Positions 8,630 through 17,700 of a DNA stretch of 64,000 nucleotides are shown piece by piece. The stretch is from the NCBI GenBank assembly GCA_035547915.1, contig DASZTS010000095.1, forward strand, positions 124,001 to 188,000, given 5' to 3'. The stretch comes from DASSFG01 sp035547915 (GTDB lineage Bacteria > Planctomycetota > Planctomycetia > Pirellulales > JAICIG01). The position numbers and the translations under genes are program-made. The notes under the pieces were generated by a model. That model saw only the letters and a list, made by a program, of their open reading frames with translations, was not told the DNA's origin and searched no databases. Positions within the stretch are counted from its first letter, which is position 1. Every line of letters begins with the position of its first letter.

Positions 8630-10363
8630 ATGGGGAGATCCGTAGCCGATCAATTCGCCGAAACGCTCGCGGCGGCAGGCGTCAAGCGCATCTACGGCCT
8701 TGTCGGCGACAGCCTGAACGGGCTTACCGATGCCATCCGCCGCCAGGACAAGATCGAGTGGATGCACCTGCGGCACGAAGAGGCCGCGGCCTTCGCGGCA
8801 GGCGCCGAGGCGCATCTGACCGGCTCCCTGGCCGTCTGTGCCGGAAGCTGCGGACCGGGCAATCTACACCTGATCAACGGCCTGTTCGATTGCCATCGCT
8901 CGCGCGCGCCGGTGCTTGCCATCGCGGCGCACATCCCCTCGCCCGAGATCGGCTCGGGGTATTTTCAGGAAACGCATCCCGAGACGCTCTTCCAAGAGTG
9001 CAGCCATTACAGCGAGCTCGTCTCGAACGCGAAGCAGATGCCGCGCAGCCTGGAGATCGCGATCCGCCAAGCGGTCGGCAAACGCGGCGTCTCGGTCATC
9101 GTGCTCCCCGGCGACGTGGCGCTGCAACCAGCGGTCGAATCGCCGGCACCGGCCTTTCTCGACCTCCTGCCGCCCGAGCCGACGGTCGTGCCGCAACGGC
9201 AACGTCTCGAGGCATTGGCCGAACTCTTGAACGGCGCGGGCCGCGTCACCGTGCTGTGCGGTGCCGGATGCGCCGATGCGCACGATCAGCTTATGTCCCT
9301 GGGCGCGAAGCTCAAGAGCCCGATGGTCCATGCGCTCAAGGCGAAAGAGTATCTGGAATGGAACAATCCATACAACGTGGGGATGACCGGGCTCATCGGC
9401 TATTCGTCGGGCTATTATGCGATGAACGATTGCGATGTGCTGTTGATGCTCGGCACCGATTTTCCCTATCGGCAGTTCTATCCGCAGGGAACGGCGCGCA
9501 TCGCACAGGTCGACATCCGGCCGGAACAACTCGGCCGCCGCGCGCCGATCAACCTCGGTCTCGTCGGCGATATCCGTGCCACGCTCGATGCCCTGCTGCC
9601 GATGCTCAACGCGAAGCAGGATCGCCGTCGCCTCGATCAGGCAGTCGAACATTATAAGAAGGTGCGCAAGGGGCTCGACGAGTTGGCTGTCGGCAGGCCC
9701 GGTAAGAAACTCATCCATCCGCAGCAGGTGGCCAAGGTCTTGAGCGACCTGGCGACGGACGATGCCGTGTTCACCTGCGACGTCGGCCTGCCGACCGTAT
9801 GGGCCGCCCGTTATCTGGCCATGAACGGCAAGCGCCGGCTGCTCGGATCGTTCTGGCACGGCTCGATGGCCAACGCCATGGCGCAGGCCATCGGAGCCCA
9901 GGCCGCTTTCCCCGGCCGCCAGGTGATTTCGCTCTCGGGCGATGGCGGTTTCACGATGCTCATGGGCGATTTTCTCAGCCTGGCCCAACTCGGCCTGCCG
10001 GTGAAGGTGGTGGTCTTCAACAACGGCGCGCTGGGCTTCATCGAGCTCGAGCAGAAGTCGACCGGCTTCCTCGACTTCGGCACCGAGCTGAAGAACCCGA
10101 ATTTCGCGGCCATGGCCGAAGCGGTCGGCATCCGCGGCATACGGCTCGAGGACGCGGCCGACGTCGAACCCGGCATCAAGGCCGCGCTCGCCGAGGATGG
10201 GCCGGTGCTCATCGATGCCGTGGTGAACAGGCAGGAGTTGGCCATCCCACCCAAGATCACCCTCGAGATGGCCAAGGGTTTTACGCTCTACATGGTCAAG
10301 GCCGTCATGAGCGGCCGCGGCGACGAAGTGCTCGACCTGGGCGTCACCAACCTCTGGCGCTGA
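8630..10363 (+). CDS. poxB: thiamine-pyrophosphate pyruvate oxidase/dehydrogenase (quinone), PoxB-like
   Basis: Oxidatively decarboxylates pyruvate to acetate and CO2 and passes electrons through FAD to quinone. The frame is open from 8303, but AAGGAGG sits eight bases before the ATG at 8630, and this start gives 577 residues against 572 for E. coli PoxB. The N-terminal TPP domain has GVKRIYGLVGDSLNGL and the catalytic glutamate in HLRHEEAAAFAAGAEA. The C-terminal TPP-binding motif is present as SGDGGFTMLMGDF ending in VVVFNN. The last 30 residues could form the membrane-contact region typical of PoxB. Other members of the TPP family, such as acetolactate synthase, are less likely given the overall match. 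Confidence 0.88.
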   Translation: MGRSVADQFAETLAAAGVKRIYGLVGDSLNGLTDAIRRQDKIEWMHLRHEEAAAFAAGAEAHLTGSLAVCAGSCGPGNLHLINGLFDCHRSRAPVLAIAAHIPSPEIGSGYFQETHPETLFQECSHYSELVSNAKQMPRSLEIAIRQAVGKRGVSVIVLPGDVALQPAVESPAPAFLDLLPPEPTVVPQRQRLEALAELLNGAGRVTVLCGAGCADAHDQLMSLGAKLKSPMVHALKAKEYLEWNNPYNVGMTGLIGYSSGYYAMNDCDVLLMLGTDFPYRQFYPQGTARIAQVDIRPEQLGRRAPINLGLVGDIRATLDALLPMLNAKQDRRRLDQAVEHYKKVRKGLDELAVGRPGKKLIHPQQVAKVLSDLATDDAVFTCDVGLPTVWAARYLAMNGKRRLLGSFWHGSMANAMAQAIGAQAAFPGRQVISLSGDGGFTMLMGDFLSLAQLGLPVKVVVFNNGALGFIELEQKSTGFLDFGTELKNPNFAAMAEAVGIRGIRLEDAADVEPGIKAALAEDGPVLIDAVVNRQELAIPPKITLEMAKGFTLYMVKAVMSGRGDEVLDLGVTNLWR

Positions 10364-10384
10364 TCGCGAGCGGCCGCCGGCCGG

Positions 10385-11401
10385 TCAGCGTTGATAGATC
10401 GGCAGGGTCCCGTTTTCGAGCTGCAAGATGGTGAGGTTGATGGCCGTGGTATAGACCGGGCCGATGTAGCCCTGGTTCCACGAACCATTGTTGGCCGCCT
10501 CGGCAACCAGCTTGGCATACACCTTGTCGCGATACTCCAACCAGACCGTATCCCCCTCGCGGTAGCAGACCTGCGAGTAGTAGTAGTGGGCGTAGTGCCA
10601 ATGGCCGAAACCCTCGTTGTGAATCTGGTCGAGGTTTTTTCGGCAATAGTCGATCAGCTTGGGAACATACTGATCGTCGTAATCACCGGCGTTGAACAAG
10701 CAAGCGATGGCGGCCGCCGAGATCGCGGGCCGCCCGCCGCCCCCCTTCGAGCTGTACTGCACACCTCCGTCGGGCAAGGTGCAATCGCGGATGTATTTCA
10801 CCGCCTTGTCGATGATCTCCTTGGGCACTGGAATGCCAGCGTTGCGGCAGCCGCGCAAGCCCTGCACCTGCGTGATCGTCGTCGAACCTTCGTCGAAGCC
10901 GCGGCCGTCCTTCGCGCTGACGTAGCCCCAACCGCCGGCTTCGGTCTGCGCTTCGCCGGTGAATTGCACCGCTCTGGTGAGCACCTCGACCAACTCGGCG
11001 CGGCGAGCCGCATCTTCTTCTTCCCCAAGGATCTGCGACAGAAAGAGCATGGAATAACCGTGACCGTACGTATAACGGTCGTCGCTCTTCGGGTCGCCGA
11101 TCAGGCCGTTGGACCGGCTGCGGCTGAGCAAATAGTCGACGGCGCGGCGCAGGTTGGGTGAATACTTGCCTTGGGTGGTGGTCGAGCCTTCACAGAGCAT
11201 CGCCATGCCCGCCAGGGCGGTCATCGCCGTCGGATAGCGGCCTTCGTTGGCGCCCCAATGCCCGAGGCGCGACTGCGTGCTAGCCAGCCAATCGAGCCCG
11301 CGCGATATGGCCTTCTCGACGTTGGGGGTGCGCTGGGCGGCCTGAGCGGAGGTCGCGGCCAAGAAAAGACAACCGCCACAGACGATCGATTTCAGCCACA
11401 T
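10385..11401 (-). CDS. exported alpha/alpha-toroid (squalene-cyclase/prenyltransferase-like) repeat protein
   Basis: A 338-residue protein with a signal peptide (SIVCGGCLFLAATSAQA). It then repeats helical units of the terpenoid cyclase/prenyltransferase toroid type: ISRGLDWLASTQ, AVDYLLSRSRSNGLIGD, AVKYIRDCTLPDGGVQY, and a YGHGYSMLFLSQILGE unit. Planctomycete members are secreted and have no demonstrated cyclase activity, and the DxDD acid motif of squalene cyclases is not seen, so an enzymatic role is doubtful. The gene is convergent with poxB (21-base gap) and lies 42 bases downstream of the PQQ-propeller gene, probably in one operon. Confidence 0.8.
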   Translation of the reverse strand: MWLKSIVCGGCLFLAATSAQAAQRTPNVEKAISRGLDWLASTQSRLGHWGANEGRYPTAMTALAGMAMLCEGSTTTQGKYSPNLRRAVDYLLSRSRSNGLIGDPKSDDRYTYGHGYSMLFLSQILGEEEDAARRAELVEVLTRAVQFTGEAQTEAGGWGYVSAKDGRGFDEGSTTITQVQGLRGCRNAGIPVPKEIIDKAVKYIRDCTLPDGGVQYSSKGGGGRPAISAAAIACLFNAGDYDDQYVPKLIDYCRKNLDQIHNEGFGHWHYAHYYYSQVCYREGDTVWLEYRDKVYAKLVAEAANNGSWNQGYIGPVYTTAINLTILQLENGTLPIYQR

Positions 11402-11443
11402 GGAATGGTCCTTTTCCTCGTTGATCGTTGGGTAGGTCCCGTT

Positions 11444-14400
11444 CTACTCTTCGCTCGATTTGCTTCGACCGCTCAGCACGCGCCCGAGAATACGCGTTAC
11501 GGCGCGGCCCGCACTCCCGGTCGACGAGGTTTTCTTCTCGTCGGCCGCGGGAGCTTCCTCGGCCTGGTCGGTGAATTTCAAGCGATAGGACTGCACCGGC
11601 GTGCGCAGCAGCACCTCGTGCTTCTCGAGGTCGCACGAGGTGTCGACCATCATCAGCGGCTGGTCGATCTCCTGCTTGAACACCCAGCGGCCCGTCCTTT
11701 TGTCCAAGCAGGCCAGCTCGCCCTTGGGCGGCTGACGGCTCACCCTCTGTGTCGTGGTGGCGAATAACAGCACCGGCGAGTCGACCGGCTGGCCGAGCAA
11801 CAAGCCCTTTTGCACCAGCGGTACTTTATCGTAGAGCCGCTCCCCCGTGCGCCGGTCGAATCCATAGAGTGCGCCGTTGACGATCGCCGCCATGCCGGGC
11901 TGTCCCGGCATGGCCATGTTCACGTTGGCCCGCGGCGCGGTCGAACGGTTGGTGATCACCAGGTCGATCCGCGGCGAGCGGATGAGATAGATATCTTGCA
12001 GAGCCGGTTCCTTGTCGAGGTCGGTGTCGATCGTCGCCGTGCCGTCGGGGAGAGACAGCACCGTCAGATGTCCCTTGGGTTCCATCACCGCCAGGGCTTC
12101 GTCCGCGACCGGCCAGAAGCGCGAACGGCCATCGAACTTCTTCTTCCACAGGTCGGTCCCCTTCCAGACGTCGAGCAACCGTAACCGGCCTTGCCCGTCG
12201 ACGGTCTGCTCCCAAGCCAGCACATGGCGGCCGAGCGAGCTTATCCGTTGATCGGCCGACGGAATGGGTCGCCGGCCGAGGGCCTCGCCATCCAGGGCCC
12301 GAAACACCATGGCCTCGGTCGCATTCGCGGGTGTGGACGGAACGACGAACAATAACTCGTCGTCGCCGAACAATTCGCTGCCCGAGGGAATATCCTGGCG
12401 GCTCCACAGCGTCTCGTTCGTCAACGGATCGACGGCGATCAGATTACGCATCCGTTGATAGCAGACGAACTCGCTCGATATCGGGCTGGTGTTGCCCAGC
12501 GGGCGCCCGTTGCTGTCGACCGCTTGCAGCCGTTGGCCCCCTCCCCAGGGCAGCGCGGCAGCCTGCAGATTCATGCCGATATGGCGGGGCAGACCGGCCG
12601 GTGCCTCGTTCAGTTCCTGACGCCAGAGAACGCTGGCGGGAGAAGTCGGCGATCCGAGCGTATCGATGGCCACCACTTGGAAACCCAGCGAGATGAGCAC
12701 CAAGTGGCCGTCGGCCCGCACATAGTTCACGGCGGGATTGATGCCGAAATTGTTCACATCGTTGCGGTCTTTGATCGACAGCCGCCACTGCTCGCGCCCC
12801 AGGCCATCGCGGCCGACGAGCGTCTGCTGCTGCATCGTCGTGTCGACTTCGACCGTAGCGTGCCGGTAGAAGGGACCCGGCGAACCGCGCAATTCGACCA
12901 CGGCCGAGCGCCCCTGCGCCATGCCCTGCCCGCCTTCTTTGTGTTCGAGCACCTTGCCCTTAGGCCAAGTGTCGGTATCGGAGGCGGCGCGGGCCACGCG
13001 ATCATCGCTGGCCAGTGCGGCGGCAATCTCGCGTCCTGTCTTCCCGTCGAGACATTTTTCGTCGGCCCATTCGCCGTTCAGGCGGCGATAGTAGACGGCC
13101 GCATCGGCCCAGCGGCCCGCCTGGGCGAGCAGCTTCGCCAGCCGCGCCGACGCCGCTCTTGCGCGGGCCGTGTCGGCACTCTTCTCCAATTGCCGCAACC
13201 AATGTTCCGCCTCGAGCCACGCATGCGCCCGATCCGGGTCAGTCCCCGCAAGGGCCTGCTCGGCGAGCAGCTCGCGACCCTGGTCGGCCAGCGGGTGATA
13301 GCCGAAGTTCAATACGAAGTTCCGCAATTGGGTACCATCGCCGGCGGCCACGCATTCGTCGAACGTCTTCTGCAACAGCGCATCGATCTGCCGTTTCTGG
13401 TCAGCATCGGCCGTGGCCTGCAAATCGGCCAACCGCGCGCGCACCCAACGATCGCGACGGACGGAAAGTCCGCTGTCGACTCGCTCGACCGTGGAGTGGG
13501 AGACCGGGATCGGCACCATCTTCAGATACGCCTCGAAGGCCGGCACGAGCTGTCCCTCCTTCTGCAATCCGCTGGCCAGCAGCCGCAGCAAGGCGTTTTT
13601 CTGCGCCGGCTGATCGGCCAATTTCTCGATTTCCGCGATCGAATCGCGATGGCCGGCGAAGTCGAGCCTCAGGCTCTCCAACATCGAATCGACCAGCAGT
13701 TCGCGCGTGCGGGGATCGGAGGTCCGTTCGTAGCTGCGGCGGAGATCTTTCACCGCTTCGCCGAACCGCCCTTCGTCGAGCAGCAATTCACCCTGCCTGG
13801 CCAGGGCTTGCGGATCATCCGGATGGTCCGCCAAGGTCTTGGCCACTTGTTCGCGTAATTCGTCGAGCTGGTAGTAGCTCTCGACCTGGTCGACGCTCTG
13901 CGAAATGACCGCGCCGTGGTAGCAGATCAGGTTGCCGGGCACGGTGCCGCTGCGCGAGCGGCTGCGGGCGACGATGCGGCCGTCGGCCAGGTCGAGGGCA
14001 GCCACCTCGGCCGAACTGAGCGGCAAGTAATAACGGCCCTGGTTGTAGAAGCCGCGACCGCTGGGCGTGCTGTTGGAAGGCAAGGCCAACGCGGGTTCAC
14101 CCCACCCCGACTCTCCGTTGGTCAGACGCAGGGCCTTCACCGTGCGGCTGCCGACGATGACGACCTTTCCCTCGTGCACACAGGCCACGTACAGCCCGTC
14201 CTCGCGCGGCTTCTGCCATTTGAGTTTCCCGTCGGTCAGTCCGACGCAGTAGATCTCCGACGACTCGACGGGCGTGAAGATGGCGTGACCCTCGGCGACA
14301 GTCACGCTGGAGTCGGCCCAGCGATCCTCCTCGTTGTTGTCGTTGATCTGCGGTACCTGCTGAAAGCGGAACTGGATCATGCGGTTGGCGGCCAGGTTGG

Positions 14401-16165
14401 CATCCACCGACTTGGGATATTGAAAACCCCACAACAGCGAGCGCGTGGTGAGGTCCAGGGCCACGACCGCGCCGGCCGACGTCGGGCAGACCAGAATCCC
14501 GTCGGAGTAGGAAGGCGTGGCGCCTGCCAGGCGCCGCAAGTGATCTTCGAGCGGGTTCGGCTCGACGAGCACGAGTTGCTGCGACCATTCGACGGCCGCG
14601 TTGCGGCGAGGATCGAGCACGAACAGGCGGATCTCTCCCTTCGCCTCGCCGAGCACATAGAGCGATCCGCCCACGGGCAAGGGCGGCCCGAGGAAGAAAA
14701 CGTCCGACAGCGCCTCCTGCTCGACGTTGGCGATCCACATCAGCTTGCCCTGCGAGGCAAGCTCGTAGGCCCGCAGATCGTTGGCGGGGCGATCTTGTCG
14801 CTGGATGCCGAACGGGCGGTTCCAATTCAACTGCCGGGGCAGGCTCTGCTCGACGTTGTTCACGTCGGCGACCTCGGAACGTTCACTGCGCGGCGGATCG
14901 TCGATCGAGTAGACGTATTCGCCGTCGCTGCTCAGCGTGCCATAGATCGCATTGTCCCAAACCCGCTGTTGGAGCCAATTAGTCACGGGTGTGGTCGACT
15001 GCCCGACCTGCCGCGGCAAGGCCTCGATCAGGTCCTCGACCGATTTTTCGCTCGAAGTCCAAACGCGCTTGCCGGTGCGGAAGTCGACGCCTACCAGCCC
15101 GGTGAGCGATCGCATCAGCACGTAATCGCGGGCGGCCAGGGGGTGCAACCCGGGCAGCACGCGTGTGCCGCGCTCGAGGTAATCCTGATAGATCTTGCCG
15201 AGCATGTCCTCCAGGTCGCGCGCATCGGCGACCGGCACGGCCCAACGGCGATTCAACAACGGACTGCTCCCCTCGCTCGCCGCGTTGCGCGCCGCACCGC
15301 CGCGATAGAGCGTCCATTCCCGTGCCGCGGAAGAGGTCGACAGACCGTCAGACGGTCCCGCGGCCGCGGCCAACCAGGGGGCCGCCTCGGCATCGGCCGC
15401 AAAGATCTTCGTCCGCTTGCCGGCGATCTCGAATTCAGCGTCGGGGAATTTTTGCCGCAGATCGCGGAGAATCGCTATGCCCTGTTCCGATCGGCCGGCG
15501 CGAGCCCAGCAGACGGCGGTGACGGCCGTGAGCGTCGGCTCGAAACGCACCGCCCCCGGAGCAGCTCGCAAGCGCTCCAGGCACAACGCCGCCGCCAGCG
15601 GTTGACCTCGCTGTGCGTGGGTGAGGCCGAGCAGGAAAGTCGCTTCGTTGCCGGCTTCCGTGTGAAAAAACTGCCGAGCGACTTCGGCCACGCCCACACG
15701 ATCGCCGCGCGTCACCGCGTCGTCGAGCAAGCGGCGGGCTTCCGCTCCGTATTGCAATTCATAAGAGGCGCGGCCCTCTTCGCCGAGCTCACCGATCATC
15801 CGCTGGGCCTCTTGCTTCAGGCTGCGATAGATCGGCTGATCGCGATCCGGCTGAAAGAAATAGTCCTCGGCCGAACCGAGAATGCCGTTCAGCAGGCGGG
15901 CGGCTTCACCGTAGCGTTTCTCCTTGATGAGTTCGCCGGCCCGGCTCAGCCGCTGCAACGTCTCGCGATCGGGCGGATAGAAGGCACTATCGGGTGGTTC
16001 TTCGGGTGCGGCCCCTTGAGCGTTGGGAATCAAGATACGCCTTAGGCCGGGGCGTATCTGGCCCTCCGCGGGCGAGGGGGGGGCGACGGACAACAAGGCC
16101 AACACGGCCAGCCAGGTGAGCGCCTGTGGTCGGTGCGACCGGCGCGAGTTCCTTCCGTGCTTCAC
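11444..16165 (-). CDS. giant exported PQQ-like beta-propeller and TPR protein
   Basis: A 1573-residue protein starting at GTG (16163-16165) behind a GAGGAG site. It has an N-terminal signal peptide (WLAVLALLSVAPPSPAEG). Residues about 80-260 resemble tetratricopeptide helices (AAALCLERLRAAPGAVRFEP). Two PQQ-like propeller regions follow (for example VGVDFRTGKRVWTSSE, VVALDLTTRSLLWGFQYP, IYCVGLTDGKLKWQKP and later VYGFD-type blades), separated by a second TPR-rich segment at about 790-1060. No catalytic residues for PQQ enzymes can be assigned, so a scaffold or interaction role in the periplasm or at the surface is likely. It is followed by the toroid gene at 10385-11401. Confidence 0.82.
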   Translation of the reverse strand: MKHGRNSRRSHRPQALTWLAVLALLSVAPPSPAEGQIRPGLRRILIPNAQGAAPEEPPDSAFYPPDRETLQRLSRAGELIKEKRYGEAARLLNGILGSAEDYFFQPDRDQPIYRSLKQEAQRMIGELGEEGRASYELQYGAEARRLLDDAVTRGDRVGVAEVARQFFHTEAGNEATFLLGLTHAQRGQPLAAALCLERLRAAPGAVRFEPTLTAVTAVCWARAGRSEQGIAILRDLRQKFPDAEFEIAGKRTKIFAADAEAAPWLAAAAGPSDGLSTSSAAREWTLYRGGAARNAASEGSSPLLNRRWAVPVADARDLEDMLGKIYQDYLERGTRVLPGLHPLAARDYVLMRSLTGLVGVDFRTGKRVWTSSEKSVEDLIEALPRQVGQSTTPVTNWLQQRVWDNAIYGTLSSDGEYVYSIDDPPRSERSEVADVNNVEQSLPRQLNWNRPFGIQRQDRPANDLRAYELASQGKLMWIANVEQEALSDVFFLGPPLPVGGSLYVLGEAKGEIRLFVLDPRRNAAVEWSQQLVLVEPNPLEDHLRRLAGATPSYSDGILVCPTSAGAVVALDLTTRSLLWGFQYPKSVDANLAANRMIQFRFQQVPQINDNNEEDRWADSSVTVAEGHAIFTPVESSEIYCVGLTDGKLKWQKPREDGLYVACVHEGKVVIVGSRTVKALRLTNGESGWGEPALALPSNSTPSGRGFYNQGRYYLPLSSAEVAALDLADGRIVARSRSRSGTVPGNLICYHGAVISQSVDQVESYYQLDELREQVAKTLADHPDDPQALARQGELLLDEGRFGEAVKDLRRSYERTSDPRTRELLVDSMLESLRLDFAGHRDSIAEIEKLADQPAQKNALLRLLASGLQKEGQLVPAFEAYLKMVPIPVSHSTVERVDSGLSVRRDRWVRARLADLQATADADQKRQIDALLQKTFDECVAAGDGTQLRNFVLNFGYHPLADQGRELLAEQALAGTDPDRAHAWLEAEHWLRQLEKSADTARARAASARLAKLLAQAGRWADAAVYYRRLNGEWADEKCLDGKTGREIAAALASDDRVARAASDTDTWPKGKVLEHKEGGQGMAQGRSAVVELRGSPGPFYRHATVEVDTTMQQQTLVGRDGLGREQWRLSIKDRNDVNNFGINPAVNYVRADGHLVLISLGFQVVAIDTLGSPTSPASVLWRQELNEAPAGLPRHIGMNLQAAALPWGGGQRLQAVDSNGRPLGNTSPISSEFVCYQRMRNLIAVDPLTNETLWSRQDIPSGSELFGDDELLFVVPSTPANATEAMVFRALDGEALGRRPIPSADQRISSLGRHVLAWEQTVDGQGRLRLLDVWKGTDLWKKKFDGRSRFWPVADEALAVMEPKGHLTVLSLPDGTATIDTDLDKEPALQDIYLIRSPRIDLVITNRSTAPRANVNMAMPGQPGMAAIVNGALYGFDRRTGERLYDKVPLVQKGLLLGQPVDSPVLLFATTTQRVSRQPPKGELACLDKRTGRWVFKQEIDQPLMMVDTSCDLEKHEVLLRTPVQSYRLKFTDQAEEAPAADEKKTSSTGSAGRAVTRILGRVLSGRSKSSEE

Positions 16166-16546
16166 GATCTGAGCACTCCTCGCGGACTTAACCCTGTGAC
16201 AATCAATAGCTTACACAATGCATCCCGGCTCGGCAATAATCCGCGCCAGAGCCTCTCGGCGGGCCCCGGCGATTGGACCTGCCGGCTCGGCAAACCCTCT
16301 TCGATGATTCTACCCGTCCGGCGAAGACGCGTGCTTTCCGGACCCCTGGCGCGACCGTTTCAGCGTCGTTTTGGCCCGACACAGGCGTGCAACGGGCAGA
16401 TTTTCGCCTTTTTTTGCCGTTGGAAGCACTTTTTTGGGTTGCTTTTTCCCTATTGTCGATTTTAATCATCGCGTCCAGACAAACGGACGGACGTGCGTTT
16501 CTGTTTCCAATGTTTCCCTAGTCCCCGCCAGGAGGATCGCAAAACT
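16166..16546. other. intergenic region between divergent PQQ-propeller and HU genes
   Basis: About 380 bases with no supportable gene. The half next to HU is unusually T-rich for this genome (runs of six and seven T between 16410 and 16450) and holds the candidate HU promoter. Nothing else was recognised. Confidence 0.6.
16439..16466 (+). promoter_or_regulatory. candidate promoter of the HU gene
   Basis: TTGCTT (16439-16444) and TTTAAT (16461-16466) with a 16-base spacer, in a T-rich tract. It would give a leader of about 75 bases before the HU start. Spacing and hexamers are only moderately good. Confidence 0.4.
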
Positions 16547-16891
16547 ATGGCGAAAGCCCCAGCAGCAGCGTCGGGAGCCAAGAAGGCTAAAGCCCCCAGC
16601 AAGAGTGAAGTTCTCAATGCCCTCGCCGAAGAAACCAGCCTTGGTAAGAAGGACGTGGCCGCCGTCCTCGAAGCGCTCGCCAAGGAGATTCAGAAGGCCA
16701 TGAGTGGCAAAGGGCCCGGCGTCTTTCAGATTCCCGGACTGGTCAAGATCGTTCGCAAGGCCGTGCCTGCGAAGCCGGCCCAAAAGGGAGTCAAGAACCC
16801 GTTCACGGGCGAGATTCGCGACGTTCCCGCCAAGCCCGCCAGCAAGAAGGTGCGCGTAACCGCGCTGAAGAACCTCAAGGCGATGGTCTGA
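16547..16891 (+). CDS. HU-family DNA-binding protein with Lys/Ala-rich N-terminal tail
   Basis: A histone-like nucleoid protein that bends and compacts DNA. AGGAGG lies just upstream of the ATG at 16547, so this start was chosen over the longer frame from 16493; it gives 114 residues. The first about 17 residues are a basic Ala/Lys tail. The HU fold follows: a helical part (SKSEVLNALAEETSLGKKD), then the beta-arm region VFQIPGLVKIVRKAVPAKP with conserved NPFTGE and a C-terminal VRVTALKNLKAMV. The arm differs from E. coli HU (IPGLVKIV instead of the usual LVGFGTF-like stretch), as in a planctomycete HU subtype. Confidence 0.9.
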   Translation: MAKAPAAASGAKKAKAPSKSEVLNALAEETSLGKKDVAAVLEALAKEIQKAMSGKGPGVFQIPGLVKIVRKAVPAKPAQKGVKNPFTGEIRDVPAKPASKKVRVTALKNLKAMV

Positions 16892-16925
16892 CGCGTTCCG
16901 TCGGAACGAGCAAGGGCGGCCCCCG

Positions 16926-16954
16926 CCCGGCGCGAGCCATGCTCTCGCGCCGGG
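16926..16954 (+). terminator. hairpin downstream of the HU gene
   Basis: A perfect 11-bp stem (CCCGGCGCGAG paired with CTCGCGCCGGG) with a 7-base loop begins 34 bases after the HU stop. It lacks a following T-run, so it is either a non-canonical terminator or an mRNA 3'-end stabiliser. Confidence 0.45.
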
Positions 16955-16986
16955 CCGATCGCCTGTGACGGGCCGATCGCCTGTGA
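16951..16986. repeat. 18-bp perfect tandem repeat
   Basis: The 18-base unit CGGGCCGATCGCCTGTGA occurs twice head to tail (16951-16968 and 16969-16986), overlapping the last four bases of the HU downstream hairpin. It probably reflects replication slippage. Confidence 0.85.
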
Positions 16987-17112
16987 GATGGCGCGGTAAC
17001 GCCACGGCGACACAGTCGCGGTGGGAACACCCCAAAGTCGCGTCCCGCCGTCTTCTTTTTCTCTCCGAACCCGCGGTCGTTTCTTCCCCCGCAGCCTTGG
17101 CGCGGCGCCCGT

Positions 17113-17553
17113 CTACTTGCTCTCCACGATCAACGTCACCGGACCGTCGTTGAGCAGGCTGACATGCATGTGCTGACGGAATCGTCCGGTGGCAACCGGA
17201 ATGCCGCCCGCGCGGACGGCTTCGACAAAGACCTCGTACAGGCGCTCGGCGGTTTCGGGCGCGGCGGCCTGAACGAAACTCGGGCGGCGACCGCGGCGGC
17301 AGTCGCCCAAGAGTGTGAACTGGCTGACGACCAGCATCGCGCCGCCCGTCTCGTTGAGCGACCGGTTCATCTTGCCGGCATCGTCGTCGAAGATGCGCAG
17401 CCCGGCAACCTTATCTGCCAGCCATCGCGCGTCCACGTCCTCGTCATCGGTGGCAACGCCCAGTAATACCAGCATTCCCGGACCGATCTCGCCGGCCACC
17501 TCGCCCGCCACGCTGACTCGCGCTTCCAGAACTCGTTGAATGCAAGCCCGCAT
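17113..17553 (-). CDS. dtd: D-aminoacyl-tRNA deacylase
   Basis: Hydrolyses the ester bond of D-aminoacyl-tRNAs and glycyl-tRNA(Ala), proofreading chirality in translation. The open frame runs to 17682, but the conserved N-terminus MRACIQRVLEARVSV marks the start at 17553 (146 residues, normal length). Active-site motifs are present: SQFTLLGDCRRGRRPSF, with the SQFTL nucleophile-activating segment, and the C-terminal NDGPVT carrying the cross-subunit Gly-cisPro pair. It is divergent from the ZIP transporter gene, with a 147-base gap. Confidence 0.96.
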   Translation of the reverse strand: MRACIQRVLEARVSVAGEVAGEIGPGMLVLLGVATDDEDVDARWLADKVAGLRIFDDDAGKMNRSLNETGGAMLVVSQFTLLGDCRRGRRPSFVQAAAPETAERLYEVFVEAVRAGGIPVATGRFRQHMHVSLLNDGPVTLIVESK

Positions 17554-17700
17554 GGAGAGGAAGCGACGAGATGGGGTTTCTGAAGAGAGACGACGAAACG
17601 AGCCAGACGAATTATGGCTCGCCGTGTGGGCTGCGTCATTAGCCAAGCGTCCGTCGGTCTCCCCTGTCAGCGCGGGGCGCAAACCGCTACGCTAGGCCGC

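Noticed and set aside
13916..16045. 709-codon open frame antisense to the PQQ-propeller gene
   Set aside because: Long antisense frames are common in GC-rich DNA; the minus-strand frame has a signal peptide and clear propeller motifs, the antisense has none.
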